Shown: positions 1 to 9,940 of the stretch, in pieces | How positions within the stretch are numbered: position 1 is the stretch's first letter | Layout: each line of letters opens with the position of its first letter | Assembly: GCA_019448385.1 (NCBI GenBank) | Contig: JAGTXO010000073.1 | Span: forward strand, 1 to 64,000 | DNA: 64,000 nt | Reading direction: 5' to 3' | Source of the DNA: Diacronema lutheri | Lineage: Eukaryota; Haptophyta; Pavlovophyceae; Pavlovales; Pavlovaceae | The notes under the pieces: model-generated | Databases searched by the model: none | What the model was told of the DNA's origin: nothing | The model's input: the letters and a program-made list of their open reading frames with translations, nothing else | Translations under genes and position numbers: made by a program

Positions 1-1301
1 CCTCGCACTTTGCGAGCCAGTCGCCGCGACGTCGTTATCCTCTCCGTCGCACGTACCCGATCGGCCGGGCCAAGCGCGGCGCCTTCAAGGACACGACGCC
101 CGACGTGCTGCTCGCGCACGCGCTGCCGCGGCGCGATCGGCGCGCAGGCGGTGCGCGCCGAGGACGTCGGCGACATCCGCGGGGCAACGTGCTCCCCGCA
201 ACGGCGCCATCTTTGCGCGCATGGCCCAGTTCCAGGCGGCATCCCCCACTCCGTGCCCTCGCAGCGGTCAACCGGCAGTGACGTCGGGCCTGCAGGCGGT
301 CGCAGACATTGCGTCCGCGATCCGCGCGGGCCACATCGACGTGGGGATCGCCGCGGGCGCAGAGTCGATGAGGACAGGCATGGGCGACGCGGTTCCGCCT
401 TTTTCGCAGGAGGCCGTCTCGCCTGCGCTCCCGCCGCCGACTGCTCGTTCCGATGGGCATCAGTCAGAGAACGTGGCGGCCAAAACGGTGTTACTCGCGC
501 GACCAGGACGCGTTCGCGGCGCGCTCGCACGCGCTCGCCGCGTCGGCGCAACGCGAAGGGCCGCTTCACCGCCGAGATTGTGCCCGTGACGCTCGCCGAC
601 GGCACCGTGATCTCGCACGACGAGGGCATCCGGAGGCGACACACGACTGCGGATGGCCTCGCCAGGCTGCGGCGCGCGCACGCGCACGGCGCCGAGCGGC
701 GAAAAGCGCTCGCCACGCACCAAGGCGCTACGCGTCCGCCTCGCCGGGTCGTTCTCGCCGTTCGCCACCAGCCACACGACTCATGGTCGCCCACGCCCAC
801 GGCGCGCGCCGCAGTCCCGCTTTCAAGGAGGGGGCACAACGACCGCAGGCAACAGCAGCCAGGTGAGCGACGGCGCCGCGGCCATCGTGCTCGCCTCGCG
901 CGCCGCCGCGCATCGCCTCGGCCTTGCCCCGCGCATCATGGGAGTGCTGCGCGGGTATGCAGTCGAGGGCGTGCCGCCCGCGGAGAGGGAGCGAGTTGGC
1001 CCGCTTTTGCGATCCCGCACGCGCTCGCGAAGGCAGGGCTCTCGCAGGCGGAGGTGGGCGTCTTCGAGATCAACGAGGCTTCGCCTCGCAGGCGCTCTAC
1101 TGCGTGCGCAAGCTCGGGATCGAGCCCGTCGCGCGTCAACCCGAACGGCGGCGCGATCGCGCTCGGCCACCGTCGGCTGCACGGGGCGCGCGGCAGGTCG
1201 CGACGCGCTTCACGAGCTGCACCGCACGGGCGAGCGCTTGGCGTCGTGTCGATGTGCATCGGCACGGGGTGGGCGCCGCGGCCGTTTTCGAGCGCGCGTG
1301 A
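1..1301 (+). CDS. 3-ketoacyl-CoA thiolase, 5'-partial, frame interrupted
   Basis: This encodes an acetyl-CoA C-acyltransferase of the peroxisomal type, which cleaves 3-ketoacyl-CoA in the last step of beta-oxidation. Family segments appear in order but in different frames: an N-terminal block reading [11 protein letters not shown] and [14 protein letters not shown], then [21 protein letters not shown] followed by a GAESM motif (both within frame 2), [24 protein letters not shown], and the C-terminal [13 protein letters not shown] and MCIGTG blocks. The gene enters from the left edge and ends near 1301. The frame changes at least five times without any space for an intron, so it is either a young pseudogene or poor consensus sequence. 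The next two genes show the same problem, which favours sequence error. The family call is safe; whether it works is not known. Confidence 0.75.
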
Positions 1302-1321
1302 GTGCGGTTTCAAAGCACGGG

Positions 1322-2831
1322 CTATTTGGAACACCTCCTCCAACCACGCCTCCTTCGCCGGCCGACCGAGCATCGATCGCTGCCAGCCCGCGAAACCCGC
1401 GCGAGGCCGTGCAGGCGAGCGCGGCCCCGGGGGCGGCCGTGCTCGCAAAGGCGGGCTGCGCACGGCGAGCGCGAGCACGGCGAGCGCCGTCGACGCGAGC
1501 GCCGCGCGTTCGCCGATGGTGCGCGCGGCGCGCTCGAATCTTCGCATGGCGGCGCCAGCGTGTGGGCAGTGTCTGCGTGCGCTCCCAACGGCTGAGCGCC
1601 TCGTTTGGCGACCCGGCCGAGCCGAGCCCGCAGCGCGCTCTGCCGCGGCGAACGGGCCGCCGCCAACGAGCGCGAGCCATCGCCGGAAAGTGCTCACGCC
1701 CCGTCGCTCGGCGTCGCCATGTCGAACGCGAGCTGCCTGCGGCGTGGCTGCTCCGCTGGATCGAATCCTGCCAGCCATCGTGAAACGGTCTTTCTTGGCA
1801 TTGAAAACGCCAGTGCCATCGAGCGCGAAGAAGAGGGACGTGGAGCGCGTCGCCGAGCGCGGCGCGCACGCGCTCGGCACCCAGCGCGGCACGGACGGCA
1901 GCTGGATGCCGACGAGCACGCGCGTCGCGAAGGGCGCGGCGGGTACGAAATGGAGGGAAAGTGGGTTGCGCGCCCAGTGCGGTATGGCGTAGCGCACGTC
2001 GACGAGGCTCGGCGCGGCAAAGCGGCGCGTCGCGTTCATCCCGGCGGTGCGCACGTCGTACCCGCCGTGCCGCATCTCGAAGCCCTCCGCGCTCGGTTGG
2101 TCGAAATGGCCGGCCGTTCCATGGGGATCGCGCCAGCGGTCGCGCCAAAGGAGCCGAGGCCCGCGTGCAAGAAGGGCGCGTGCGATGGGTCGAGCGAGTT
2201 CTCGACCATGGACTCGAAGCTGATGGGCTGTACGTTGAGCTCCCACGACAGTTTCTCCTCCCCCTCGAGCGCCGGCACGGCGGTCGCGGCCGCGCGCGCG
2301 GCGCCTTCCGCGCACGCTCTCGAGCCACACCCACACGAGGCCCGCGCGCACGGCGACGGGAAAGCTGCGCACGCACGTGTCGGCCGAGGCACAGAGCCTG
2401 GCACCGAGCGCGGGGCTCGGCGCGCTCGGCACATCGACGCACGCCCCGCGCTCGTCGAAGCGCCAGCCGTGAAATCGGCACGCGAGCGTGCCGTCCGCGC
2501 GCACGGCGCCAGTGGAGAGGGGCGCGAGCCGATGCGGGCACGCGTCCTCCGCCGCAGCCCAAGCCGGTGGCGCCTTTCCAAATGACGAGGCGCTCGCCGA
2601 GCAGCGTGCACGCGTTCGGACGGGTCGGGTCCGCGTACGACACGGGCATCGCCGGTAACCACTGCCGTGACCACGGCGAGGCGCGCGGCTCGGCCGTCGC
2701 GGCGTGCTCGGCGGCGAGGGTGACGCGCGCCGCCTGACGTGCGACGCGCGGCGCGGCCGGCCTGAGCGTTGCCATCTTGCGGCCTGAGCGTCGCCGACGG
2801 CGAGGGCCAGCAAGATGGCCACGCGCGACAT
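1322..2831 (-). CDS. Rieske-type pheophorbide a oxygenase-like protein, frame interrupted
   Basis: A Rieske mononuclear iron oxygenase of the PAO/Tic55/chlorophyllide oxygenase family, which acts on chlorophyll breakdown or synthesis products at plastid membranes. The ATG at 2831 opens an Arg/Ser-rich leader that looks like a transit peptide. The Rieske centre is visible as [12 protein letters not shown] followed by CRFHGWRFD (CxH and CxxH ligands). The mononuclear iron region reads [18 protein letters not shown], close to the family's ENxxDxxHxxxxH motif. Two hydrophobic stretches lie near the C-terminus, as in PAO. The frame changes a few times along the gene, so the exact 3' end (about 1,302-1,330) is uncertain. 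It starts 32 bp from the divergent bestrophin gene. PAO is the best match; another family member is possible. Confidence 0.7.
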
Positions 2832-2863
2832 TCTCTTTCGGCCGGCTGCCGCGCGCGCACGCG
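2832..2863. promoter_or_regulatory. very short divergent intergenic region
   Basis: Only 32 bp separate the putative ATG of the Rieske oxygenase (2831, minus) from that of the bestrophin (2864, plus). Any promoter for the pair must overlap the 5' UTRs or coding sequence. No TATA-like motif is visible. Confidence 0.4.
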
Positions 2864-4108
2864 ATGCGATGGCGCGTCCTTCAAGTGCTCGCCATCGCGA
2901 CGCTCGCTGCGGACTGGCTGCCGGGCGCGGCGGGCTTCACTTCGCTCGCGCATAGGGCCGTGTGCGAGCGCACGGGCGCGCTGCTCCGCACCGCGCGCCG
3001 CTCGCCGCGCGCGCGCAGCGCGCTGGGCGCGCGCGCGCACCTCAACGACCCGGCGAGGAATAGCCCTGCGCTATCGGTCGGACGATTGGGCGAGGAACGT
3101 GCTCTCGCTGCCGCGCTCGAGGGTGCTCCGCCGCGGTCTCCTTCCACCTCCTTCCAACGTGATCACGTGCGCCGCGCTCGTCTTGCTCAAGACGCGCCAC
3201 GCGGTCGCTCTTTCGCTGCCCGCGCTGCCGCACACGCTGCTCGCGGGCTTCCTCGGCCTCCTGCTCGTCTTCCGAACCAACAGCGCGTACGCGCGCTTCT
3301 GGGAGGGCCCGCGCGCAGTGGGGCACCGTGATGAATGCCTCGCGCAACCTCGCGCAGCTCGCGACGATCCACGTGCACCCGCTCTCCATCCCGCTGTGCG
3401 CGCGCTTCCTCGAGCTCCTCGCCGCCTTCCCGCTCGCGCTCGCGCACTCGTGCCTCGCCGGCTCGATACCCGTGCCTGCGCGCGTGCTCGACGCGCTCGG
3501 CGGTAGGCCAAGCGGCGGCCTCTCCCCCGCGAGCGCGATCTGCCTCGAGCTGCGCGACGCGCTTGCACGGCTCGCGCCGCTGCTCGATTCGTCCGGCTGC
3601 GAGGGCAAATCGTTTGCGCAGATGCTCTTCCACCAGGAGCGCGTCTCGGACATGAGCCGGCTGGTGGGCGAGCTGATCAACGCGCTCGGCGCGTGCGAGC
3701 GCATTTTGCGCACACCCGTGCCGCCTCACCTACTCGCGGCACACGTCCCGCTTCCTCACCCTCTGGTGCTTCTCGCTCCCGCTCGTCGTGTATGACGCGC
3801 TCGGCTGGCGGACGCTGCCCGTCGTCGTCGGCGTGTGCTGGGCGCTCTTCGGCATCGAGGAGATCGGCCATCTGATCGAGCAGCCCTTCAACCGCGTGCG
3901 CGCTGCCGACGAGTCCGTTACGACCGACTTTGCCCTACGCGGGCTTCTGCTCTCCTCGCAGGAGCGGACCACAAAGCTTTACGACTACGGCATGCCCGTC
4001 GAGCTGCTCGCCGCCGTGATCGCGGACGAGGTTGACGCGATCAGCGCGGCGCGCGAGCGCTTCCATCCGATCACGAGTGAAGGTACGGGCGTTTCGATCC
4101 CTCGTTAG
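2864..4108 (+). CDS. bestrophin-like (VCCN1/UPF0187) anion channel, frame interrupted
   Basis: A chloroplast-type bestrophin. Plant VCCN1 relatives are voltage-dependent chloride channels of the thylakoid membrane that tune the proton-motive force. The N-terminus (MRWRVLQVLAIATLAADW) looks like a targeting sequence. It is followed by YRSDDWARNVLSLPRSRVLR, a hydrophobic segment, LLVFRTNSAYARFWEG (the bestrophin RTNxAYxRFWEGR signature), then NASRNLAQLA. A later part reads FLTLWCFSLPLVVYDALGW and GIEEIGHLIEQPFN, the family's conserved IEqPF segment. The coding frame shifts by one base near 3,060, 3,315 and 3,735 with no room for introns. The stop is TAG at 4106-4108. Family assignment is firm; integrity is not. 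Confidence 0.8.
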
Positions 4109-4651
4109 TACCTATATACGGCGCGGTCCGGGCTGGTCCGGCCAGTGTAAGGCTGAGAGTACGACCCGGGTCGTACAATCAAGGGTTAAAAGCCAGCCAA
4201 TGAGCGCTCGAGGGGTCGGGGCGAGGCTTATGACGAGCCTAGGACCGAGACACCCTCCTGACCGGCCGATTTGGAGTAGAATTCGGGGTCGAGCGGGCGC
4301 GGCGGACGGAGGGCCCGAGCCGGGCCGACGGAGGGTCCGACCCCGGAATGCGGGCGACCGGAAGGCTTGGGTGATTTACGCCTAGTAGAATAGAATGGCG
4401 GATTCCGGGGGGGCTCGCAACTGGCATCGCGCAAGCTGAGGCCCCCTGACTGACCGGACCGCGCCGAGTGCGCGTGCACCCCGTGGAGGGCGCGGCCAGT
4501 CGGACACTCTTCGCGACTGAGCTCGCCGCGGCATACCGTGCGCTGCGCCGGCGCGCTACTTGCCGTTGGCCGAGCTGCGGGTGTTGCGCACCGCCGTGTT
4601 GCGCAGCCAGCGGCTGGATGCGCCGGTGGCCGGAACCTTGGCGCGCTTTGG
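4109..4651. other. intergenic region with a perfect 18-bp palindrome
   Basis: No coding frame is convincing here. The one clear structure is GTACGACCCGGGTCGTAC at 4159-4176, a perfect palindrome about 50 bp past the bestrophin stop. GC-rich imperfect repeats of cggacggaggg type follow at about 4,290-4,340. The region lies between the 3' ends of two convergent genes. Confidence 0.4.
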
Positions 4652-4829
4652 CTAAGCGACCTCGGCCTGCACAGACTCGAACGCGTGCGTAAACTCGAGG
4701 CGTTGCAGGTGGCGAGCACGTGAGTTCGCGTAGGAGGTCTTGTACTCGGTGGCCTGACTGTCGACCGACGAGAGCTTGGGCGAGTTCGGCGGCACGTTGG
4801 CTCACTTGGGCTCGGTGCGCGGCTCTGCC

Positions 4830-4862
<33 letters not shown>

Positions 4863-5697
4863 CTTCGGACTCGCTGCCCGGCTCTGCCTGTGCGGGCGCG
4901 ATGCACTCGGACTCGATGCCCGGCTCTGCCTTCGTGGGCGCGGTCGCGGGCACGGGCGCGCCCTCGACCCCGTCGCGGTTTGAAGACATCGAACTCGACG
5001 CACACGCCGTGGTCCTTGAAGTCGGTGGCCTCGCTGTCGTTCGCGTAAGCCTCGGGCGAACTCGCAACGAGCGACGACATCTCGGCGTGGAGCCAGCACA
5101 TCTCATGCTGCACCGCGTGTTCAGGTTCTCGAGCGCTCCGTTGAAAGAGTCACTCTCACCGAGGCGCTCGCTGCACCACACCAGATAGCCATCGAGCTTG
5201 TGAGCGTGCTCGTGCGCCCGTGCGAGGTCCTTGGAGAGCGCGTCGGCGCGCGCGCACATGCCGTCGCATGACATGGCCGGTGTCATGCTGTGCTTCCAAG
5301 GCCTGGTGCTCGGCGTTGAGCGTGTCGTGATCCTCGCGAACGAGCTGCAACCAGCTGCAGCAGCCGCGCGACGCCGCTGTCGCCGACGATGCGCTGGAGC
5401 ATGTGGCCCATGAGGTGTGCGCGGCACGTGGCGAGCGCCACATTTTTGCGCAGCAGCGCGAGGATCCGGGCGCCGCGGACGAGCCGGCCCATGCACTTGA
5501 GCGCGTAGATTCGGCCGCACATGCACGCGCCGACGACCGAGTCGGCGGGCCCGCCGTCGAGCCAAAAGTTGGCCTCGGCCGCATCGCGGCGGCGGGCGAC
5601 GCGCTGAAGGATGCGCACGCGGTAGTGCCGGTCGACGAGCAGCTCGTCGCCGAAGATCTCGTCGGGCAGCAGCTCGGAGACGTTCTGGGGGTACATG
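4652..5697 (-). CDS. hypothetical protein with Cys-rich/helical N-half and AEPGxESE repeats
   Basis: I do not recognise this gene. From the ATG at 5697 it reads MYPQNVSELLPDEIFGDE, then ACMCGRIYALKCMGRLV and MGHMLQRIVGDSGVARLLQL. In another frame comes a helical stretch with DHDTLNAEHQALEAQHD and ADALSKDLARAHEHAHKLDG. The C-terminal half has Glu/Pro/Ser repeats (AEPGIESE, AEPGSESE) and two related segments, SPEAYANDSEATDFKD and LSSVDSQATEYKTSYAN. It ends FESVQAEVA at 4652. The peptides read like real coding sequence and follow one another, but two or more frame changes are needed, as in the neighbouring genes. Function unknown. Confidence 0.4.
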
Positions 5698-6117
5698 CTG
5701 TGCGAGCGTGCACGCGACGAGATCTCGTCGGGCGTGCCGTCCGTTCGTTCAGAGCAGAGCGCGTCGGACCGGCAGACAGACGATGCAGCGCGCGAAGGCA
5801 CCTGCGGCGCGCGGCGTGGCCTCGCGTGCCGTCACGAAGCCGCCTGCGCGCACTGCGGAGGCGGCGAGCGCGACGAGGGCGGGCGCGGACGAGGTGCTGA
5901 GCGGCGTCACGTACGCGCCCTCGCTCGCCGAGCTCGACGCCGCGGCGCTGACGATGCGCGCGGCGTACCACACCGACCGCCCCTGAGACGATGCGCGGCG
6001 CCCGCGGAGGACTGGTCCGTTGGCGCGCAAACCGTGGGCGAAAGGGCGCGAAGCCAACGGCCGTCCGCGCACGTTCAAACGCGCGCATACGGGTGGCATC
6101 CTCCCACCTTCGGCGCC
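5698..6117. other. intergenic, nothing assigned
   Basis: This lies upstream of the hypothetical minus-strand gene. I see only low-complexity GC-rich frames, no RNA gene and no repeat until the MITE-like end at about 6118. Confidence 0.3.
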
Positions 6118-6424
6118 GCTTTCTAAAAGGGTGTAGGGTGTAGGGTGTAGGATGCAAAACAAGCCCTCCCCACATTTGGGCCCGACGTCATTCCTTCTTC
6201 GAAGCCGTGACGTTACTCACATACGAGTACCTTTACTTAGTGTAGGATGTATCTATTCTCTAGGTATTTGCATAGTGTAGGGTGTAGGATAAGTACGGTT
6301 ATGAAAGTCCCATAGGGGGGAGAAGGAATGACGCTGTGACGAAAGAAGGAATGACGTCGGGCCCAAATGTGGGGAGGGCTTGTTTTGCATCCTACACCCT
6401 ACACCCTACACCCTTTTAGAAAGC
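6118..6424 (+). mobile_element. MITE-like element, copy 1 (long terminal inverted repeats)
   Basis: A 307-bp non-coding element with terminal inverted repeats of about 80 bp. Each begins gctttctaaaagggtgtagg and contains three GGGTGTA heptamers, then a gatgcaaaacaagccctccc block and gggcccgacgtcattcc. The AT-richer interior (cacatacgagtacctttac) stands out from the GC-rich surroundings. A second copy lies in inverted orientation at 6669-6976. It has no coding capacity, which fits a non-autonomous DNA transposon. I could not define a target-site duplication because the palindromic flanks hide it. Confidence 0.7.
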
Positions 6425-6668
6425 GGCGGCGCCTCGGAGCATGGCGGCTCGACAGCATGGCGCCTCGACAGCATGGCGTCGTCCAGCGTGGCGTCCAGGA
6501 TGGCGACTGCGCCCGGGCCGTGACGCCGCGACGTCGTTCGGCTGCGTCACGGAGGAGCGCCATCCGTGCGCCACGGAGGAGCGGCAGGACCACGACGCGG
6601 CGTGACGCTGGACGACGCCATGCTGTATAGGCGCCATGCTGTCGAGCCGCCATGCTCTGAGGCGCCGC
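6425..6668. repeat. palindromic spacer between the two MITE-like copies
   Basis: The spacer is itself an inverted repeat. The left arm (about 6,424-6,494) carries agcatggcggctcgacagc and catggcgtcgtccagcgt. The right arm (about 6,601-6,672) carries their reverse complements. The axis of symmetry is near 6,547, so the whole 6118-6976 block forms one long palindrome. Confidence 0.7.
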
Positions 6669-6976
6669 CGCTTTTCAAAAGGGTGTAGGGTGTAGGGTGT
6701 AGGATGCAAAACAAGCCCTCCCCACATCTGGGCCCGACGTCATTCCTTCTTTCGTCACAGCGTCATTCCTTCACTCCCTGTAGGACTTTCGTAACCGTAC
6801 TTATCCTACACCCTACACTATGCAAATACTTAGAGAATAGATACATCCTACACTAAGTAAAGGTACTCGTATGTGAGTAACGTCACGGCTTCGAAGAAGG
6901 AATGACGTCGGGCCCAAATGTGGGGAGGGCTTGTTTTGCATCCTACACCCTACACCCTACACCCTTTTAGAAAGCG
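6669..6976 (-). mobile_element. MITE-like element, copy 2, inverted relative to copy 1
   Basis: This is a reverse-complement copy of the element at 6118-6424, aligned along its full length with only scattered substitutions and small indels (for example cacatctggg against cacatttggg). The terminal GGGTGTA repeats and the AT-rich interior are both preserved, so the two copies are recent or are kept alike by conversion within the palindrome. Confidence 0.7.
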
Positions 6977-7078
6977 GCGGCGCCTCAGAGCATGGCGCCC
7001 GCCCGCTCGAGCCGGACCTCCGCGCAGCCGGACTCGCCCCGCCCCGGGCTGCTCTGGCTGGGCGACGTCGTGCGCGCC

Positions 7079-7390
7079 TCAGAACGCCGCGCTCGCCACG
7101 CGCACGTAGCCCTCGTCCGGGTCCGGCTCGGGCGCCGCGTCGCGCACCGAGCGCGACGCGGCCTCGACGCCCGGCGTTTCGGCACGCGAGGCGACGGATG
7201 CCTCGTCCGGCCGGCCCCACGGCAGCTGCAGCTCGAGCTGGCGCTGGATGATGCGCGGCGTCGCCACGCGCCCGTGCTGCACCTCGCGACGTCGCGCGCG
7301 CACGTAGAGCACGATCGCCACCGAGCCGCTGAGGCCCATCATCGCGCCGAGCAGCACCGAGATTGTGGTCTCATTGTCTGCTTGGGCGCG
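7079..7390 (-). CDS. putative terminal exon of a single-pass membrane protein
   Basis: Weak call. A minus-strand frame ending in a stop at 7079 reads NETTISVLLGAMMGLSGSVA then IVLYVRARRRE, a hydrophobic helix followed by basic residues. An acidic tail (EPDPDEGYVRVASAAF) comes next. This looks like the membrane anchor and cytosolic tail of a type I protein. No convincing upstream exon is visible, because the next kilobase on this strand is antisense to the helicase remnant. It may be the surviving end of a gene cut by the insertion, or chance. Confidence 0.25.
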   Translation of the reverse strand, partial: RAQADNETTISVLLGAMMGLSGSVAIVLYVRARRREVQHGRVATPRIIQRQLELQLPWGRPDEASVASRAETPGVEAASRSVRDAAPEPDPDEGYVRVASAAF

Positions 7391-7553
7391 AACGGAAAAC
7401 GCGCGAAGGGTGGCGACGAAGATCGTTGGGTTGGGTTGGGCCACCGGCTCCCGAGGATTGCTTGTGGCGCTCGACTGACCGTTGGCCCAGCTTTTTTTTT
7501 TCTCGAACCTACTGTGGAGCCGCCTGCAGCGTGATCTCCCGCGCACAACGACC

Positions 7554-9940
7554 ATGGCCGCCATCGACCTGCGCGCCTTCGACGCGGCGCTCGTCAACTG
7601 CGAGATCGTGAGCACGCGGCCGGTCAAGCCGAGCGAGCAGGCGCGCACGGTCGACAAGCTGAGCTACGGGCCGTCGCGCCGCGCGCTCGCCTTCGTCTCG
7701 CCGCCCTGCGTCGTCGACTGGCCCGAGCTCACGGGCGACGGCAACTTTGGCACCATGTACGGGCCGACGGACGTCGACAAGGCGGCGTACACGGCCGGCG
7801 TGACCGACAAGGAGCTGCCGATTGAAGGCGCGCCGCTCGCGCAGATGGACGCCTACTTTGGCGCCCTGCGCGCCATCGACGATCAGCGCGTCGAGACGGT
7901 GCACGCGCGCCAGAAGGAGCTGCTCAACACGCGCGGCCTCTCGAAGGAGGAGGTGCGCGGCAAGCTCTCGCCCGCCGTCAAGCCCAAGTACGAGGACGAC
8001 ACGCTCGCGCACACGCGGCTGAACATGTCGACGCGCACGTTCACGTGGGCGGGCTCCGAGCGCGTCGTGCCGCTCGTCGACGCGCGGCGCGAACCGGTCG
8101 ACGAGATCCGGCACGAGGACGTCTGCGCCATCGCCACGCAGCTCGACCGCGTCTACACGGGGCTCACGGGCTCGATGTTTGGCACCAAGTGGAACGTGTG
8201 CGGGGTCATGCTCCTGAAGCGCGCCGAGCAGCGGCCGCAGCCCGGCTCGGACGCCTTCGCCTCGTACGGCGTGCCCGCCTGGGCCGACACGTTCGACTCC
8301 ACGGGGCTGTACGTGCCCGGCGAGCGCGAGCGCGCGGCGGCGCTCGCGGCGGTGGCCGGTCTGCGCACGGCGCGCGCGCCGGCCGGGCCGGGCGGGCGCG
8401 AGCTCGCGCGCGCGCAGGGCTACCATCGCGCCGAGCGGGCTGCGAGCGCGGCGGCGGCGCGCGCGGCGATGGCCGAGGGCGGCCAGCAGTGCGCGCTCCA
8501 CGGCGCGGTCGTCAAATCGGCGCTGCGCGGCGTGGGCAACCGGCTGCATCTTTGCGACGCGCCGGGCGGAACGGGCAAGACGTTCGTCGAGCGCGCCATT
8601 ATCGCCGCCGTGCGCGCGGATGGGCACGCGGTCGTCGTGGGCGCGTCCTCGGGCGTCGCCGCCACGCTGCTGCCCGACGGCCGCACCTTCCACTCGACCT
8701 TCAAGGTGCCCGGCGGTGCCGACTCCGACGGGCAAGCCGTTCAATGGCGTGCCGCGCTCCGAGCGCGGGCGCTCCCTGGCCGCCGCGGCGGCTGGTCGTG
8801 TGGGACGAGGCGCCGATGCAGACGCGGTGCCACCTCGACTCGCCTGATCGGTGTTTGCGCGACGTGACGGGCGTCGACGAGCGCTTCGGCGGCGAGACGC
8901 TGCTGCTCGCCGGCGACTTTCGCCAGTGCTTGCCGGTGGTGCGGCGCGGCTCGCGCGCGCAGATCGTGCGCTCCTGCCTCAAGTACTCGGCGCCGTGGCA
9001 GCACGATCGGCAGCACGCCTTGGTCGAGAACGTTCGCGCCTCGAGCGCGGCGCGCGACACGGGCGACGCGCTCGGCGCGGGCGAGTGGGCGGAGCTGCTG
9101 CGCAGCCCCGGCGACGGCGCCGTTCCCGCGGCGGTGCCGGCGGCCGGGGCCATGCCCGGCGCATTCCCGCTCGATCCCGTGCAGCTGCCCGAGGCCGTCG
9201 GCGGCGTCCCCATCCGCGTGGGCTCGGCCTACCCGACGGAGCTCGTGACGACTTTGTCCACGGCGCGACGTGTTGGACCGACGACGGCTCGCTGTGCGAC
9301 CGCGCGGTGCTCTGCGCCAAGCAGACGGACGTGGCGCGGATCAACTGGCTGGCGATCGGCCGCTTCCCGGGCGCGGCGGCGAGGTGCGCGTCGGCGGACG
9401 AGCTGGCGCGACGACGGGGCGGGCAAGCAGATTGCGCGGGCGTCGGTCGAATTCCTCGACTCGCTCGAGCACGCGCAGATGCCGCACCGCGTCCTCGACC
9501 TGAAGCCCGGGATGGTGGTGATGCTGCCGCGCAACCTCTCGCCCGGCGAGGGGCTGTGCGGCGGCACGCGGCTGATCGTGCGCGGCGTGCGCGCCGGCGG
9601 CCGGCTGCTCGAGTGCGCACGCCCCGGCGCGGCCGCCGGGCGCGACAGCACCGTGCTCGTCGCGCGTGTCGACCACCACTCGCCCGACGACGGCACGTTC
9701 GCGCTTGTGCGGATGCGCCGCCAGTTCCCCGGTGCGGCCGGCGTAACGAGGCGCAGGGGCAAGCGCTCGGGTGCGCGGGCGTGTGGCTCGCCGAGCCGTG
9801 CTTCACGCACGGCCAGCTCCACGTGGCCGCTTCGCGCGTCGGGCACACGTCGCGCGTCCGCTTTGCGCTCGGCGCGGACCTCGTGACGCGCAGCGTCGTC
9901 TTCAAAGAGGTGCTCCGCGCGGTCAGCGGTGGCGAGGCGG
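7554..9940 (+). pseudogene. PIF1-type DNA helicase remnant of a Helitron-like transposon
   Basis: An SF1B helicase of the kind found in Helitrons. From the ATG at 7554, about 300 residues of unrecognised N-terminal sequence precede the Walker A block (CDAPGGTGKTFVERAI) and GASSGVAATLLPDGRTFHS. Walker B follows as LVVWDEAPMQTR, then LLAGDFRQCLPVV, LKPGMVVMLPRN, and the C-terminal NEAQGQALGCAGVWL and FTHGQLHVAASRV, a signature of Helitron/PIF1 helicases. The frame is interrupted about four times without introns and one segment before NEAQGQ looks shortened, so this copy is probably dead. I found no HUH replication-initiator domain, so the Helitron label rests on the helicase alone. Confidence 0.7.

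Noticed and set aside
2864-4108. Programmed frameshifting or introns in the bestrophin gene
   Set aside because: The shifts occur within a few bases inside conserved motifs, leaving no room for introns. Three programmed shifts in one gene are implausible.
6118-6976. Interstitial telomere
   Set aside because: Only three GGGTGTA units occur per end and they are part of transposon terminal repeats, so a telomeric origin is not supported.
7554-9940. Complete Helitron
   Set aside because: No HUH replication-initiator domain and no recognisable Helitron ends were found, so only the helicase remnant is claimed.
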